Source: Agaricus subrufescens
Lineage: Eukaryota > Basidiomycota > Agaricomycetes > Agaricales > Agaricaceae
Length of the DNA stretch: 64,000 bases
Direction: 5' to 3'
Assembly: GCA_029945375.1 (NCBI GenBank)
Contig: CM057064.1
Span: 2,666,001 to 2,730,000, forward strand
The notes under the pieces: generated by a model
Databases searched by the model: none
What the model was told of the DNA's origin: nothing
Seen by the model: the letters and a program-made list of their open reading frames with translations, nothing else
Translations under genes and position numbers: made by a program
Shown: positions 60,546-64,000 of the stretch, in pieces
Layout: each line of letters begins with the position of its first letter
Position numbering within the stretch: position 1 is the stretch's first letter

Positions 60546-63500
60546 ATGACTGAACCCGCAGCCACTCCTCCACCCATAAGGACCTCAGGTACCGCTTTGG
60601 GCGCGCAAGTCTCGACACAGCTCGTAACTTCTCCTCCAGCTCTGGGCACTCAAACGGCAAGCTCTCCTCCAGCTCTGGGGACTCTACCCGCAAGCTCTCC
60701 TGCCGCTATAGGGACCTCAGCTCTGCCTTTGGGGGGGGAAGTCTTCACTCAAGCCGCAACTCTTCCTTCAGCTATAGGGACTCAATCGGCAAGCTCTCCT
60801 CCACCTCTGGGGACTCTACCCGCAAGCTTGCCTCCAGCTCTGGGGTTAGGGACCCCAGCTCGCGCTTTGGGCGGGGAGGTCTTGACTCAAACCGCAACCT
60901 CTCCTCCACCTATAGGGACCTCGGCTCCAGATTTGGGCGGGGTAGTCATCACTCAAACTGTCGCCTCGCCTCCACCTATGGAAGTTTTCGTTCCAGTTTG
61001 GTCTTCAACCGGAGAAGTCCTTGGCTATCGTGCCATCGGTAACAAACACGGCATTGGTCAACCACCCCCGGCACCTGATACCCAGTTGACAACAGCTGGC
61101 GTCAATCCCCCACCATTTATATCTCAGTTGGCCACGCCTCCCGTCATTCCCCCCAAAAATATACCCCACTTGGCCACACCTCCCGTCATTCCCCCCCATT
61201 TGATATACCAGGAGCCGTCCCCTCCTGCCAATCTCCCAAAAATTACATACCAGTTGCCAACTCCCCTCAATTCCCCCGCTACTATACCCCAGTTGCCAAC
61301 ACCTCCCGTCAATACACCGCCACCTATATCCCAGTTCAACTCATCTCAACAAATCTCTATTCAGAACCGACCGGCCCAGATACAGCCCAATCGATCGCCC
61401 ACAGCCTCTGAGTTTCCGATCGACCTGAAAACAAGGCCGAACCCTTCAACATGGGATGGTTGGCCAGACAAAGATTGGACTCACCTTTTCACCTGGGAGG
61501 AATATGTTTTGACAGGTGGGTTACGATCGGGATGGGCGCATAAATCAGGGACCTCGCGCAAAGGCTCACGAAACGCTGACACGCCAGATGGCGGGTTTTG
61601 TACCAAACGCGACTGTCGAGGGGTCTTCACCTGTTGCAACTTGGAATGCAAAGTCAGGCTTTGGCCTCATGTTGATCGAAAGGTCTTTGAGGAGCAGAAG
61701 ACCAAAGTGGCCTGTGACTTGTGTCATTTACCCTTGGTATACGAGCCATGCGAGGTGTACGATACGCTGACGAGGTACAACGAGGGTTGCTTGTACCAAC
61801 ACACGGGTACTCACAGTCACGCACGTCCGCCAGTGAAGACCGCTATGCCATGGGAAGCCGAACTTTTCAAGAGTCATATAATGGCGCACCCAGCAGCGAC
61901 ACCGGCTCAGCTTCGCATAGGCGTCTCCACATTAACAGGAAGAACACCACCCGTCTCCGACTTCTCGGAGGCCTATACCAATCCCGATCGGGTCGCCGCA
62001 CAGCGTCAAAAAATTCTTCAGCCCTTCAAGCAATCCTCTGCTGGAGATAACTTTTTCCATCAAGTCCAAGAATTCGACGGGAAATTCCCGGGCTTCATAT
62101 TGCATCGTTCCATCCAGGTCTTGCCTAAAGCTGTGTTCGTGATTCAAACACCCTGGATGAGGCAACAAAGCGTTCACCACACGGCCCTCGAGGACTCACT
62201 TAACGGAATTGTCACCGATGGTGCCCACGGATTTTGGAGGAATCCTACCGCCGTGCTTCAAGTCTCTTCGATATATTCCATCACTCTTTCGCGCTGGATA
62301 CCTGTGATTATTTCGTATATGGACGGGCATAGCGCATACGAATTCCAAGTGCATTTCTTCTATCTATTCCAGGGTATTGCGGAGGTTGTGAGGGCCCAAG
62401 GGGAAGATTCTGAACTAGACGGCAACGACCTTGATACACATTTCGCCACGGTAAGTCAGATGTTTTCACGATTATATCATCTTACTCACTGCGTTTCAGG
62501 TTGTGGACTTTAGTCAAGCCCAGCGAGAAGGATTTATATTGGCGTATATTGACTTCATGTCCAACCAGCCAGGCGAGACCAGACCGACGGCCACGCTTCA
62601 TGCGCGTGCAGAGTCACTTCTCAAAGGTTGCCACGAGCACTTCCGCCAAGCTGTGGCTCGCGTTGCGGCGAAACACGCTGTTGTTGATCCTACTCTTCAC
62701 GACGACTTCATGACCCGCTGCATGAGACTATCCCAGGTGTCGTCCTATGACTCTTATGAGAATATAGCCCGCGGGCTTATGAAAGATTACCCGCGTACGG
62801 CCAAATTCTTGGAGTGGTGGCTAAGGCGGCCCATAGCCAAGATGATTATGAAATCTCAACGCGTGATGGAGGAGAATTTGTGGATGGCCATCCCTGACAC
62901 GACGAATGCTCAAGAAGCTGGACATTGGTCCATGTATTCCTCCACCGGGACCAATCACACCCTGATGTCCGGGTTGGAAGCCTTGGTGGCAGCGGTTAAC
63001 AGCTTTCAGACTATGGATGCCGCCGCTCTGAGTACGTTGCTTCCATTCGTCGTCCTTTCTGAGGCCTAATCATCTTGTAGCGGGACAAAAAACTCACTAC
63101 GGATCCGAATCTCGAGGGGCCCAAATGGCGCGGGCTCATGGGCGAATGCACCCACACCGTGATCCTGCTGCCAGCGCGGCAAAGGTCTACGTCAACGATG
63201 GCCGAGCACCGGACACCATGGCGAAGCTAGTAACCAACAAATCACCGTTGAAGCAACTTCGAGAGATAGCCGGAACTCTGGGTAAGACCTTTGGTACCAA
63301 CTACTTTAATTGGAAGTCGAATTCGTGCTGGCTTGATGTCAGTCTGGCCCTGCTTGACAATGCTATCTATCGTGGATGGAAAGATTTTGATGAAGTCTAC
63401 CTCCCTGTTTTGGATGCCGGGGGCGTGAGCATCGTCCTCAATTGCATTACGCGAATCCGTAATGTAAAGGACAATCCTCAGCCAGACACTGAGACGAGTC

Positions 63501-64000
63501 CCTCGAAATCTCTTGACGTGCAACGAGACCTGGTCCGGGAGTGTCTCCTTCAGGAAAACATTATTGCCGATCTAGAATCACCGGACATGGTCTTCGTGAG
63601 TGCCATGTCTTTAATAAGACCGCCTAGTTACTTACCGTGTCCTACAGGCATGGTTTTCATCTCTTTTTCGCCGGGCCGACGCCACTCATTCGTTGACAGA
63701 CGACGATCGGCTGGTGCCCTTTTTCTTCCCCATGTATTGCGATGTACATAAATGTACAGGCTCGCAAGCCACCGATGGTCTTCACCTCGAGATTTCCCCT
63801 CGCTTAAGGCCTTTGTACACTATCCAGCTTGGGCCGGCGGAGTTTGAGTCGACCAAGGGCCTCTTGACCAAGTGGTTTAAGCGTTTTTTGGCGTTTACCC
63901 CCACTCCCGGCCTCAGTTGTTGGAGAGAGTCGGAGGACGATGGAAGGCTATGTGACGGCCGTCGCACCGACTATCGCCGTTTCGTTGTTTCGCTGCCGGT
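60546..64000 (+). CDS. WRKY-GCM1 zinc finger / MULE-like transposase / cysteine peptidase fusion, partial
   Basis: Model: exons 60546-62450, 62500-63031, 63081-63595 and 63648 to beyond the window. Introns are 49, 49 and 52 nt, and every junction is in phase, giving at least 1100 residues. The N-terminal 280 residues are Pro/Ser/Thr repeats (SSPPALGT units). Next comes a Cys/His module (FCTKRDCRGVFTCC, ACDLCHLPL, HTGTHSHARPP) like WRKY-GCM1 fingers. The RNase H-like transposase shows VTDGAHGFW, VVDFSQAQREGF, a LLKGCHEHFRQ C-x-x-H motif between the second Asp and the Glu, and TTNAQEAGHW, which fits MULE transposases. The last part has YFNWKSNSCWLDVSLALL, resembling the catalytic Cys box of USP/C98 peptidases. 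No stop inside. Confidence 0.7.

Overview
The window looks like repeat-rich nuclear DNA of a filamentous basidiomycete fungus, most likely an agaricomycete. The evidence is the very short introns (about 47-67 nt, GT-AG), a NACHT NTPase gene, tandem FAD-linked oxidoreductase and aspartic protease genes, and a dense mixture of chromodomain Ty3/gypsy elements, a DIRS-like retroelement, and MULE-like, Tc1-like and IS3EU-like DNA transposons. No rRNA, tRNA or CRISPR was recognised.

Layout. 1-4539: the 3' part of a Ty3/gypsy element (family A) with pol, two accessory ORFs and its 3' LTR. 4540-5869: the rest of a spliced gene with a chromodomain-like end, cut by that insertion. 5840-6271: a 216-bp tandem duplication inside a GCGGAC-rich tract. 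7125-9915: a 911-residue protein of unknown function. 10645-22894: a DIRS-like tyrosine-recombinase retroelement on the minus strand, with a complete family A gypsy element (15166-22013, target duplication GTCAC) inserted inside its gag intron. 22997-26165: a multi-exon NACHT NTPase. 26531-30454: a housekeeping island holding a conserved unknown protein, an RRM-less CstF-64-like protein, and the DcpS scavenger decapping enzyme. The last two are divergent over a 106-bp gap. 31807-41171: two FAD-linked oxidoreductases, a decayed aspartic protease between them and an intact one after them, consistent with duplication of a two-gene block. 41284-52369: a pile of broken elements (two gypsy relics, Tc1, copia, a polyadenylated insert). 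Among them is a 6754-bp IS3EU-like DNA transposon with perfect TIRs and a 6-bp target duplication, carrying cargo genes. 52370-60182: gypsy family B, with a perfect heat-shock-element array in its 5' LTR. 60546 to the window end: one spliced gene joining a WRKY-GCM1 zinc finger, a MULE-like transposase and a cysteine-peptidase domain.

Most notable: (i) family A gypsy elements carry two accessory ORFs after pol, each with its own conserved TATA box; (ii) both gypsy families appear self-primed, because the PBS is complementary to the LTR just downstream of the TATA box; (iii) the family B LTR has seven perfect alternating TTC/GAA units; (iv) the unknown protein at 7125-9915 has a decayed homologue, with the same intron position, as cargo of the IS3EU-like element; (v) the transposase-peptidase fusion at the right edge. 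All exon models come from splice consensus, reading phase and family similarity recalled from memory. No database search or transcript was available.
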